Below are positions 1 through 7,395 of a stretch of 64,000 nucleotides of DNA, one piece after another; within the stretch, counting starts at the first letter, position 1, and each line of letters starts with the position of its first letter. The notes beneath the pieces are model-generated. The model had not been told where the DNA came from. It was given only the letters and a program-made list of their open reading frames with translations, and searched no databases. Source of the stretch: Nostoc sp. C052 (GTDB lineage Bacteria; Cyanobacteriota; Cyanobacteriia; Cyanobacteriales; Nostocaceae). The stretch lies in NCBI RefSeq assembly GCF_013393905.1, contig NZ_CP040272.1, positions 3,286,001 through 3,350,000 on the forward strand, written 5' to 3'. The position numbers were made by a program, and so were the translations under genes.

Positions 1-147
1 CATGGTGCGATCGTGGCTCGTGAGTATGGCATTCCCGCAGTGATGGATGTTCGCGGTGCTACATGGATTCTGCAAGATGGTCAACGAGTCAGGATTGATG
101 GGTCTAGGGGTATTGTGGAATTATCTAATGATTTAAGACCCGAATGA
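1..147 (+). CDS. PEP-utilising enzyme mobile domain, C-terminal fragment (5' end outside window)
   Basis: Frame 1 is open from the window edge to a TGA at 145-147. The 48 residues begin HGAIVAREYGIPAV and end with an IDGSRGIVEL-like stretch. This is the end of the phosphohistidine 'mobile' domain shared by PEP synthase, pyruvate phosphate dikinase and rifampicin phosphotransferase-type enzymes; the H and the AREYGIPAV signature are characteristic. The domain carries phosphate between the nucleotide site and the pyruvate/PEP site. Which enzyme it is cannot be told from this piece. The stop overlaps the ATG of the downstream cupin gene (ATGA), so the two are probably co-transcribed and translationally coupled. 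Confidence 0.8.
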   Translation, partial: HGAIVAREYGIPAVMDVRGATWILQDGQRVRIDGSRGIVELSNDLRPE

Positions 148-491
148 TTACCACTTCTCTCCAAGACTTGCCTGAAGAATCTGTTTCTCACAATGCCGCA
201 ATCAAGAAAAAGGTGATGCTACGCTTCGGCGATTTACCTCACCTCACTAACTTTTCTCAAGCACGTTTTGCTCCTGGACAAACCGCACCAGCACACGCGC
301 ATCAAGATATGTGTGAAGTATTCTTTGTGGAAGCTGGTTCGGGAGTAATTCACATTGATGGTAAAGAATACCCCTTGCTTCCGGGAAACTGCGTAGCGAT
401 AGAACCGGGAGAAGTACACGAAGTTGTCAATAGTGGCTCAACTGAGCTTGTTTTGACATACTTTGGTTTGCGAGTCGAAAAATCCAACTAA
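144..491 (+). CDS. small cupin-fold protein
   Basis: This is a 115-residue single-domain cupin. Motif 1 is visible as HAHQDMCEVFFVEAG (HxH followed by E) and motif 2 as PGEVHEVVNSG (the second-motif His), giving a plausible 3-His/1-Glu metal site. The N-terminal half has the usual GQTAPAHAH lead-in. Such small cupins bind sugars, small acids or metal; some act as dioxygenases or isomerases, so no reaction is assigned. The start overlaps the stop of the upstream PEP-utilising enzyme by four bases, suggesting the two proteins work together. There is no signal peptide, so it is probably cytoplasmic. Confidence 0.85.
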   Translation: MITTSLQDLPEESVSHNAAIKKKVMLRFGDLPHLTNFSQARFAPGQTAPAHAHQDMCEVFFVEAGSGVIHIDGKEYPLLPGNCVAIEPGEVHEVVNSGSTELVLTYFGLRVEKSN

Positions 492-511
492 TTATCAAGC
501 AACTTAGGTTA

Positions 512-632
512 AGGTACTTCCAGAAAATAAATTATCCAATTTACTCAGATAATATTTTTCTTTCTCCCCCTGCTCCCTGCCCCCTGCCCCCTGCCTACAC
601 AGCGATAGGATATTTTTTAGTTGGAAGTCCCT
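512..632. repeat. interspersed repeat, family A (degenerate copy)
   Basis: It begins AGGTACTTCCAG and ends TTGGAAGTCCCT, which are imperfect inverted ends. The segment AAATAAATTATCCAAT is shared with the copies at 6494-6616, 16442-16565 and 54901 onward. The middle holds a C-rich low-complexity run (CCCTGCTCCCTGCCCCC, about 564-596). The right end overlaps the stop codon of the minus-strand gene 631-987. Confidence 0.6.
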
Positions 633-987
633 AATATACCAAAGGTGTCGCACCGCGCATTTGACGTAAAGAATTTATACAGGCAGCACAGTCGCAACCA
701 AATAAGTCGATTGCCATATCGCTTTCTTGGTCATTGAATTCCAGCATCGGAGCATCTTCTTGAGAAAACTCTATTTCTGGCTGATATTTAGGAATTTGAG
801 CCAATACAGAAGCCCTGGCACACACTAAACCTACTTTATGTTTATTGCGTATACAAGATAGACGGTCTGTGGTTTTGGCTTCTGATTGTGGCTCCATAGC
901 TTGTGCTTGATTGAGCATTACTCCCATAGAGAGAATAGAGCTAATCAGTACAGGAGAAGAAAGCAAACTCAAGATGAATTTGTTCAT
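631..987 (-). CDS. small exported cysteine-containing protein, unknown function
   Basis: This is a 118-residue protein with a clear Sec-type signal peptide: MNK, a hydrophobic stretch to about residue 24, then NQAQA as a probable cleavage site near residue 30. The mature part has two Cys pairs: one spaced C-x10-C around residues 45-56, and a CDCAAC cluster near residue 100 followed by INSLRQMRG. The clustered cysteines suggest disulfides or metal binding in the periplasm or lumen. I do not recognise a named family. The stop codon lies in the terminal repeat of a family A element, so the last residues may have been set by that insertion. It stands alone, convergent to the cupin gene. Confidence 0.65.
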   Translation of the reverse strand: MNKFILSLLSSPVLISSILSMGVMLNQAQAMEPQSEAKTTDRLSCIRNKHKVGLVCARASVLAQIPKYQPEIEFSQEDAPMLEFNDQESDMAIDLFGCDCAACINSLRQMRGATPLVY

Positions 988-1558
988 TAGTTTTTTTAGA
1001 AAACAATTGCGATCGCTCAGACTATTCGATTAAATCCTACGCGTAAGTAAACATCAAGGTAGTCGCAAACATTTCTGAAAGTGGTTTAATACGTAAATAC
1101 ACGCATTAAACCAATAATCAATTACGTTATATGAGCGAAATATTACTGTGATTTGTGAATATTTTTATATATGTCGATGGCTCTTTTCAGAAAATATACG
1201 GTAACAATAAGCAAAGCGATCGCGGTACTTTAAGTTCAATAAACCTTATATTATCAGGTTAAAAAACTCAGAACCTATGACAGGTAAAGGATGTAGAAGC
1301 CCTGGCCGCTACTCGATCCTAGCATATAGCTACTAGGGGAAAACTCTGACAGAGCTTTTAAGTATTATCTCGTTCCCAGTCTCCGATAGGCAATGCATTC
1401 CCTATTCCCTACTCCCTATCCCCTACTCCCTTTCATCCCAATGGCAGGATGCCCAACCCACAAGAGGTCTAATTTATTTCTTGTCAGTCCCTTAGGCTAA
1501 AAACCTCTTGCTTCGCACTTCAGGCTTTGGTGAAGACTTGTGCAATGTATAGGTTTTG
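988..1558. other. gene-free spacer with simple repeats
   Basis: No credible ORF was found on either strand. It contains a run of CTCCCTAT/TCCCTACT units at about 1397-1432, a partial copy of the CTCGTTCCCAGTCTCCGA repeat at about 1369-1388 (related copies near 6812 and 23306), and an ACAAGAGGTCTAAT segment at about 1460 that resembles the end of the palindrome at 16374-16404. Promoters for both flanking genes must lie here, but none was recognised with confidence. Confidence 0.5.
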
Positions 1559-3535
1559 ATGATGGAATTTTTAAGTAATTTTTTCTCTACTAGCCAGTTT
1601 ATTCCCCACGGTCATTGCTATCTCTGGAAACCAGAATTAGTATGGCTACATCTGGTTTCGGATGTGTTAACTGGACTTGCCTATTATTCAATTCCAGTAA
1701 TGTTGGTTTATTTTGTCCGTAAACGGCAAGATATACCTTTTGGGTGGATATTCTTAATGTTTGGTATATTCATCGTTGCTTGTGGCACAACTCATTTAAT
1801 GGATATATGGACGCTTTGGTATCCGACTTATTGGCTATCAGGGTTATTCAAAGCTATCACCGCTTTTGTCTCCGTCTTGACGGCTATAGAACTTGTGCCA
1901 TTAATGCCCCAAGTACTAGCTTTACCGAGTCCTGCTCAACTAGAGGCTGCAAATTGCCAACTAGCAAAAGAAATTGCTGAACGCATACGCACTGAAGAGG
2001 TGTTGAGAGAAAGTGAACAACGCTGGCAATTAGCTTTACGCGGCAATAATGATGGAATTTGGGACTGGAATGTTAAAACCAATCAAGTTTTTTTCTCACC
2101 TCGTTGGAAAGAAATGCTTGGTTACGAAGACCAAGATATTTCTAACCATTTAGATGAATGGGTAACACGAGTGCATCCAGATGATCTTCAATGGGTGACA
2201 CAAGCAGTTCAAGATCATTTTGCTCATAAAAAGTCGTTTTATATCACCGAGTATCGAATTAAATGTAAAGACAACACTTATAAATGGATTTTGGATCGGG
2301 GCCAAGCGCTGTGGGATGAAGATGGTAACGTATTGCGGATGACAGGTACACAAAAAGATATCACTGAGCGAAAACAAGCAGAGGAGGCAATAAGTAACCT
2401 GCTTGAGCAATTAGAAATCAAGGTTGAAGAACGAACAGCAGAGTTAACCAGAATCAACGAATCACTACAGGTAGAAATTACTGAACGCCAGCGAATAGAA
2501 CAAGCATTGCGGGAGAGCGAACAGCGATTTCGTGCTACATTCCATCAAGCTGCTGTTGGCATTGCTCATGTAGCAATAGATGGAAGCTGGTTGTTAGTTA
2601 ACCAGAGGCTTTGTAATATTCTCGGTTACACACCCGAAGAACTACAGTTGCTAACTTTCCAAGATATTACTCACCCTGACGATCTTAAAGCTGACCTAAA
2701 ATATTTCGACCAGATTTTAGCAGATAATATTCCAACTTATTCGATAGAAAAGCGCTATTTCTGCAAAGATAGTTCCATTGTTTGGGTTAATGTCACTGTG
2801 TCTTTAATGCGTGAACTTTCTGGAGAGCCAAAGTATTTTATTTCTGTGATTGAAGACATTAGCGAACGGCAAGCCGCGCTGCGCGATCGCCAACAGTGGG
2901 AGGAGCAAATTCAAGCATCACTTTTAGAAAAAGAGGTGTTATTAAAAGAAATTTACCATCGTGTTAAAAATAATTTACAGGTTATTTCCAGTCTGCTAAA
3001 CTTGCAATCTGCTTATATTAAAGACGAACAGGATTTGATCATATTCCGACAAAGCCAGCAGCGGATTGAATCAATGGCCCTAGTTCACGAGAAATTGTAT
3101 CAATCTCAAGACCTAGCAAAGATAAATTTTGGTGAATATATTCGAGATTTGGTAGCAAGCTTATTTGCTGCTTATGAAGTCAATGAAGATGCGATCGCTC
3201 TGATAATAAATATCGACGATCGCGTATTTCTCGGTTTGGATACAGCAATCCCTTGTAGCTTAATTATTCATGAGCTTGTATCCAACTCATTAAAATATGC
3301 ATTTCCAACAGGTAGAAATGGTACAATTTCTATTAATCTTAAAAAAGACCATAAAAATCAGATAACACTTGTAGTTAGTGATGATGGAATTGGTTTACCA
3401 TCAAACTTTGATTTCAAAAATATAGCCTCTTTAGGTTGGCTGCTAGTAGATGCTTTAAGCAATCAACTCTCAGGAAATATAAAGATACAAGGTGATATGG
3501 GAGTGGAGTTTCATCTGACATTTACATTAATATAA
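1559..3535 (+). CDS. ethylene-receptor-like membrane sensor histidine kinase (EBD-PAS-PAS-HisKA_2-HATPase)
   Basis: This is a 658-residue protein counted from ATG 1559; a second ATG follows at once and a TTG precedes it. Three N-terminal membrane helices (about 28-53, 60-82, 90-118) form an ethylene-binding domain. Asp35, Tyr42, Pro46, Ile72, Cys75 and His79 have the same spacing as plant ETR1 Asp25, Tyr32, Pro36, Ile62, Cys65 and His69, including the Cu(I) pair in ACGTTHL. Then come PAS about 150-275, a short coiled coil, PAS about 318-445, and a HisKA_2-type dimerisation domain with EIYHRVKNN (phosphoacceptor His467). The ATPase domain has N box HELVSNSLKYA and DDGIGLP. The usual SLGL of the last G box reads SLGW. 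The next gene, 12 bases downstream, begins with a receiver domain and is the likely phosphotransfer partner. Synechocystis has a related ethylene receptor (slr1212). Ethylene binding here is inferred from residue conservation. Confidence 0.9.
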   Translation: MMEFLSNFFSTSQFIPHGHCYLWKPELVWLHLVSDVLTGLAYYSIPVMLVYFVRKRQDIPFGWIFLMFGIFIVACGTTHLMDIWTLWYPTYWLSGLFKAITAFVSVLTAIELVPLMPQVLALPSPAQLEAANCQLAKEIAERIRTEEVLRESEQRWQLALRGNNDGIWDWNVKTNQVFFSPRWKEMLGYEDQDISNHLDEWVTRVHPDDLQWVTQAVQDHFAHKKSFYITEYRIKCKDNTYKWILDRGQALWDEDGNVLRMTGTQKDITERKQAEEAISNLLEQLEIKVEERTAELTRINESLQVEITERQRIEQALRESEQRFRATFHQAAVGIAHVAIDGSWLLVNQRLCNILGYTPEELQLLTFQDITHPDDLKADLKYFDQILADNIPTYSIEKRYFCKDSSIVWVNVTVSLMRELSGEPKYFISVIEDISERQAALRDRQQWEEQIQASLLEKEVLLKEIYHRVKNNLQVISSLLNLQSAYIKDEQDLIIFRQSQQRIESMALVHEKLYQSQDLAKINFGEYIRDLVASLFAAYEVNEDAIALIINIDDRVFLGLDTAIPCSLIIHELVSNSLKYAFPTGRNGTISINLKKDHKNQITLVVSDDGIGLPSNFDFKNIASLGWLLVDALSNQLSGNIKIQGDMGVEFHLTFTLI

Positions 3536-3547
3536 AATAACTAAAAT

Positions 3548-5062
3548 ATGACAAACGCAAAAATATTAGTCGTGGAAGATGAAGCAATTGTTGCTAAAGA
3601 TTTACAATATCGACTGATAAAATTTGGTTATATAGTTCCTGCGATCGCTTCTTCAGGAGAAGAAGCAATTAATAAAGCAGTAGAAATATCACCAGATTTA
3701 GTGCTGATGGATATTAAGCTCAAAGGGTCAATGGACGGAATAGAAGCTGCTCAAGAAATCTATAAGCATTTGGATATTCCAGTAATTTATTTGACTGCTT
3801 ATGCAGATGATAATACATTAGCGCGAGCTAAGATAACTGAGCCATTTGGCTATCTACTCAAACCTTTCAAAGAGAAAGAACTACAAACAAATATTGAAAT
3901 AACTCTGATTAAACATGGTCTGCAAAGACAATTAAAAGTTAATCAAAAATGGCTAGATGCACTTTTAAGAAGTATCAGCGATGGTGTGATTGCTAGCGAT
4001 TTGCAAGAATTGATAACTTTTATGAATCCGGTTGCCGAAAATCTGACTGGATGGAAACAGGAAGAAGCTTTTGGTAAAAATTCATCAGAAGTATTTAATA
4101 TAGCTAATGGAGAAACTCATAACCCGATTGAAAGTCCGATTATCAAAGTTCTACAAGATGGTATTATCGTCAGCCTCCCGGCAGAAACTATTTTGATTAC
4201 TAAAGACGGTGTAGAAATACCAATTGATGACAGTGCTGCACCAATTAAAGATGACAAAGATAATATTACAGGCGCGGTGTTAGTGTTTAGAGATATTACT
4301 GAGCGCAAACAAGCGATTGAGGCACGTCAAAAGCAAATTGAGCAAGAGCAACTTGTCGTGCAATGGGAAGAGATAAATCAACTCAAAAATGACTTTTTGA
4401 ATTTAGTTACCCACGAATTGCGATCGCCTCTGAGTAACATCAAATTGATGATTCAAATGATACAATTATCTACCAGTACAGAGGAAGCTCAACGTTATCT
4501 CGAACTTATGGAAAGTGAGTGCGATCGCGAGCTAGAATTAATAAACGATCTATTAGACTTACAACGGCTAGAAAGCTCGTCCTACCCAGTTATCACACCT
4601 GATGCCTTACTCCTACAACAGTGGTTAAATTGGGTGATTGAGCCATTTCAAATCCGTGTTCAAGAACATCAGCAAACTCTACAGTTAAATCTCCCTGCAA
4701 ATCTCCCACCACTATTTTCAGATGGTATTAGCTTGGAACGAATCTTAGTAGAGTTACTCAATAATGCCTGTAAATACACACCTGCGGGTGGTGAAATTAT
4801 CCTAAATGTAAGTCACAATTCCTCAGAAGCGCCCGCAAAAACTATTATTACTATTAGTAATTCCGCAGAAATATCGGGAACGGAGTTACCACGAATCTTT
4901 GAGAAATTTTATCGCGTTCCCAATGCAGATATCTGGAATCAAGGTGGTTCAGGGTTAGGTTTACCTATAGTACAGAAATTAATCGAACAATTGCAAGGAA
5001 ATATTCAAGTAGAAAGTAGTAGCGGATGGACGACATTTACCATCACCTTAACTGATTTATAG
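3548..5062 (+). CDS. REC-PAS-histidine kinase
   Basis: This is a 504-residue soluble protein. The receiver domain at 1-120 has the acidic pair ED, phosphoacceptor Asp55 in LVLMDIKLKG and Lys in LLKPF. A PAS domain follows at about 133-255, ending in the DITERKQA motif. After a helical linker come HisKA with VTHELRSPL (His289) and a HATPase domain with ELLNNACKYTP and GGSGLGLPIV. It lies 12 bases after the ethylene-receptor-like kinase, so it likely takes phosphate from it through the receiver domain and passes the signal on by its own kinase. The final output regulator is not adjacent. It shares the 'TERKQA' PAS style with its neighbour. Confidence 0.88.
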   Translation: MTNAKILVVEDEAIVAKDLQYRLIKFGYIVPAIASSGEEAINKAVEISPDLVLMDIKLKGSMDGIEAAQEIYKHLDIPVIYLTAYADDNTLARAKITEPFGYLLKPFKEKELQTNIEITLIKHGLQRQLKVNQKWLDALLRSISDGVIASDLQELITFMNPVAENLTGWKQEEAFGKNSSEVFNIANGETHNPIESPIIKVLQDGIIVSLPAETILITKDGVEIPIDDSAAPIKDDKDNITGAVLVFRDITERKQAIEARQKQIEQEQLVVQWEEINQLKNDFLNLVTHELRSPLSNIKLMIQMIQLSTSTEEAQRYLELMESECDRELELINDLLDLQRLESSSYPVITPDALLLQQWLNWVIEPFQIRVQEHQQTLQLNLPANLPPLFSDGISLERILVELLNNACKYTPAGGEIILNVSHNSSEAPAKTIITISNSAEISGTELPRIFEKFYRVPNADIWNQGGSGLGLPIVQKLIEQLQGNIQVESSSGWTTFTITLTDL

Positions 5063-5188
5063 ATTTTTGGTTTCGATTAAAATCTCATCAAATTTCTGCT
5101 ATAGATATAGCAATACAGCCAATTTGTATGTAAATCAAATTTTGTAACTGGTATGAGATAATGAAAGCAAATTATTAAATCCAGAAAA

Positions 5189-6352
5189 ATGTCATCAACT
5201 ATATCTTCCACTCCTCAAGGTTTTAGTGCATTTATTACTAATTTAGGAATCCGAGATACAACAGATGATTTTGTATTTATCAAATCATCAGTTCCTTGTG
5301 TTGCTGATGGAGTCTTCACTCAAAGTCTTTTTGCTGGCCCAAGTGTTACTCTTAGCCGCGAGAACTTAAAAGATTCCCAAGCACAAGCAATTGTCGTTAT
5401 ATCTAAAAATGCAAATGTCGCTAATGGTGCTGTTGGCATCGCTGATGCTCAAGAAGTTCTACAATTAGTTGCAACTGAAACTGGAATTGCTGCACATAAT
5501 ATTGCGATCGCTTCTACAGGTGTAATTGGCAGACGTTACCCAATTGAAAAAATCCGAACAGGTTTATTAGGATTGGGAAAAAAATTAACTGACGCTGATT
5601 TTCATGCCGCAGCCCGTGGTATTATGACCACCGATACAGTACCAAAACTAGTTACACGGCAAATAGGAAACGCCAAGCTGGTAGGAATTGCCAAAGGTGT
5701 CGGCATGATTGAGCCGAATATGGCTACCCTCCTAACTTTCTTTTTTACTGATGCGGCAATTTCCGCAAATAGCCTTCGTACTATTTTTCGCTCTACTATA
5801 GATAAAACCTTTAACTGTCTGAGTATAGATACTGACACTTCTACTAGTGACTCTGCCGTGATTTTAGCTAACGGTTTAGCTGGTGAAGTTTCAGAATCAG
5901 ATTTTGCCATTGCATTGCAAGAAGTTGCACAAAAACTAGTACTGAAAATTGCACGAGATGCAGAAGGTGCTACCAAAATTATTCAGGTAACTGTCGATTC
6001 GGCGATTGACTATGCACAAGCTAAAAAAGTAGCTAAAGCAATTGTGAATTCACCATTAGTAAAAACCGCCGTCTATGGAGCAGATCCGAATTGGGGAAGA
6101 GTTGCTATGGCTATAGGCAAATGTGAAGACGAACAGCAGATAAATCCAGAACTAGTTGTTATTAGTTTTGATAATGTGAAAGTTTATCCTAATAGCTTAA
6201 CTAATGAAAATCTAGAACAGTTGCGGCAAATTATGTCAAAAGATCAAGTAGATATTCATGTTAGCCTCAATATTGGGGAAGCTTCTGCGACTGTATGGGG
6301 TTGCGATCTTTCAGAAGGCTACATAGAAATCAATGGCAAATACTCGACTTGA
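5189..6352 (+). CDS. ArgJ-family glutamate/ornithine acetyltransferase paralogue
   Basis: This 387-residue member of the ArgJ fold makes acetylglutamate and/or moves acetyl from N-acetylornithine to glutamate. The autoproteolysis signature is intact: KGVGMIEPNMATLL, with the predicted cleavage before Thr180 giving alpha and beta chains. C-terminal landmarks GADPNWGR and the GEASATVWGCDLSEGY-type tail are also present. The N-terminus (MSSTISSTPQGFSAFITNLG) lacks the usual GGVTAPKGF lead of the housekeeping cyanobacterial ArgJ and reads IRDTTDDFVFIKS. It may therefore be a second, divergent copy, like the Orf6-type acetyltransferases of specialised metabolism, rather than the main arginine enzyme. 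There is no arg gene beside it. Family confidence is high; substrate confidence is low. Confidence 0.85.
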   Translation: MSSTISSTPQGFSAFITNLGIRDTTDDFVFIKSSVPCVADGVFTQSLFAGPSVTLSRENLKDSQAQAIVVISKNANVANGAVGIADAQEVLQLVATETGIAAHNIAIASTGVIGRRYPIEKIRTGLLGLGKKLTDADFHAAARGIMTTDTVPKLVTRQIGNAKLVGIAKGVGMIEPNMATLLTFFFTDAAISANSLRTIFRSTIDKTFNCLSIDTDTSTSDSAVILANGLAGEVSESDFAIALQEVAQKLVLKIARDAEGATKIIQVTVDSAIDYAQAKKVAKAIVNSPLVKTAVYGADPNWGRVAMAIGKCEDEQQINPELVVISFDNVKVYPNSLTNENLEQLRQIMSKDQVDIHVSLNIGEASATVWGCDLSEGYIEINGKYST

Positions 6353-6493
6353 TTAAGTAGGTAAGGAATAAGAATTAAATAACATACAATTTATGTCCCT
6401 GGTTTACCTCACCCTCAATCCCTCTCCGATATATTGGAGAGGGAAGCTAGAAACAGGATGAAGTTTTGCATCTTATTTAACGTGAGTTTAGTT

Positions 6494-6616
6494 AGGGACT
6501 TCCAAAAAAAAATATTGAATTAACTCTTGTGGGGTGGGAGTCTCGCCCGCCCAGACTATATGGCGCTCATGTTGCCCACCCCACAATATTGGATAATTTA
6601 TTTCTTGGAGTTACCT
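6494..6616. repeat. interspersed repeat, family A
   Basis: The ends are AGGGACTTCCAA and TTGGAGTTACCT, inverted with few mismatches. The interior AATATTGAATTAACTCTTGTGG and CACCCCACAATATTGG parts match the copy at 16442-16565 almost base for base. The size is 123 bp, it is non-coding, and it is MITE-like. Confidence 0.75.
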
Positions 6617-6666
6617 TACATCATGTCCGCCCAAAAGACCTCTCCCTGGTTTTACTACGCAAAACC

Positions 6667-6693
6667 TGTCCCTCTCCGAGTCGGAGAGGGACA
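6667..6693. repeat. perfect 13-bp-arm palindrome
   Basis: TGTCCCTCTCCGA, one central G, then TCGGAGAGGGACA. A related but looser CCCTCTCC hairpin lies at 6420-6443. It could fold in RNA. No T-run follows, so it is not a standard terminator. Confidence 0.6.
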
Positions 6694-6946
6694 GACTTGA
6701 ACTTTAGTTCAAGGCAGGGAGAGGTCTGTCGAACTCACGTTTATTTAATCCACGTTTTTAAGCGTGAATCATTAAAGGTTTGTAGTAAAAGCTTTCTTCA
6801 GTTCTATTTTTTCTCGTTCCCAGTCTCCGACTGGGAACGCATTCATTGAGTCCCTGACTCAATGTCTAACTGAAAGCAGAGCCTCTAAATCAGGCATTCC
6901 CATGCAGAGCTTGTGTTCGAGAGTAACGATAAAATCCGAAAATGAA

Positions 6947-6977
6947 TGTAGAGACGTAGCACTGCTACGTCTCTACA
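6947..6977. repeat. perfect 15-bp-arm palindrome, related to repeat family B
   Basis: TGTAGAGACGTAGCA, a single C, then TGCTACGTCTCTACA. The TGTAGAGACG start is shared with the family B copies at 14590, 50482 and 60170, but here the palindrome is completed by GTAGCA rather than CGAT. Confidence 0.65.
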
Positions 6978-7203
6978 AGGGTTCTGGATATCGCATATTT
7001 AATTTCTGGAGATGTCTAATAGTTAAAAGTAAACTCCCACTCACCAATTGCTCTGTCAAAAAAGTTGACACAGGTAGTCGTAGTGTATTATAGTGTAATA
7101 CACAAAGAATGAGTTAAATTAAAAAGACTTCCTAGCCAGTACAGTACGGTGGAAATAAAATTGCCATTTTTACGTAATTAGTTGAGATTACATTGAAGAA
7201 GAA

Positions 7204-7331
7204 GTCAGAATTCAGGAGTTAGAATCAAGACACGACTCGAAAATACTCGCTATCCACCAGTCAGACAAAATCCATTTTGTTAGCGGATAGCTAAGGTTTA
7301 GCCCATCCTGACTACTGAATTCTGTTCGATA
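7204..7331. repeat. interspersed repeat, family C
   Basis: It opens GTCAGAATTCAGGAGTTAG and closes CTGACTACTGAATTCTG, i.e. inverted ends. The interior ACACGACTCGAAAATACTCGC and GCGGATAGCTAAGGTTTAGCCCAT parts match the longer copy at 52280-52468. Confidence 0.65.
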
Positions 7332-7395
7332 AAAATTTTTCCAAATATCATACTTAACACAAAATAACTCGATTAACGCTGCATAACTAATAAAT

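Larger units (their letters stand above)
6353..7395. other. 1-kb repeat-rich spacer
   Basis: No gene is supported; the short open frames in it run through repeats. In order it holds a CCCTCTCC/GGAGAGGG hairpin (6420-6443), a family A element (6494-6616), a perfect palindrome (6667-6693), a CTCGTTCCCAGTCTCCGACTGGG segment (about 6813-6840), a perfect 15-bp-arm palindrome (6947-6977), and a family C element (7204-7331). This looks like a landing zone for miniature repeats. Confidence 0.7.

Noticed and set aside
5602..5976. Antisense open frame within the ArgJ-family gene
   Set aside because: It is a shadow frame of a well-supported coding region with no independent features.
6529..6849. 106-codon open frame on the plus strand
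   Set aside because: It runs through a family A element, a perfect palindrome and a CTCGTTCCCAGTCTCCGA repeat, and has no protein-like composition; not reported as a gene.
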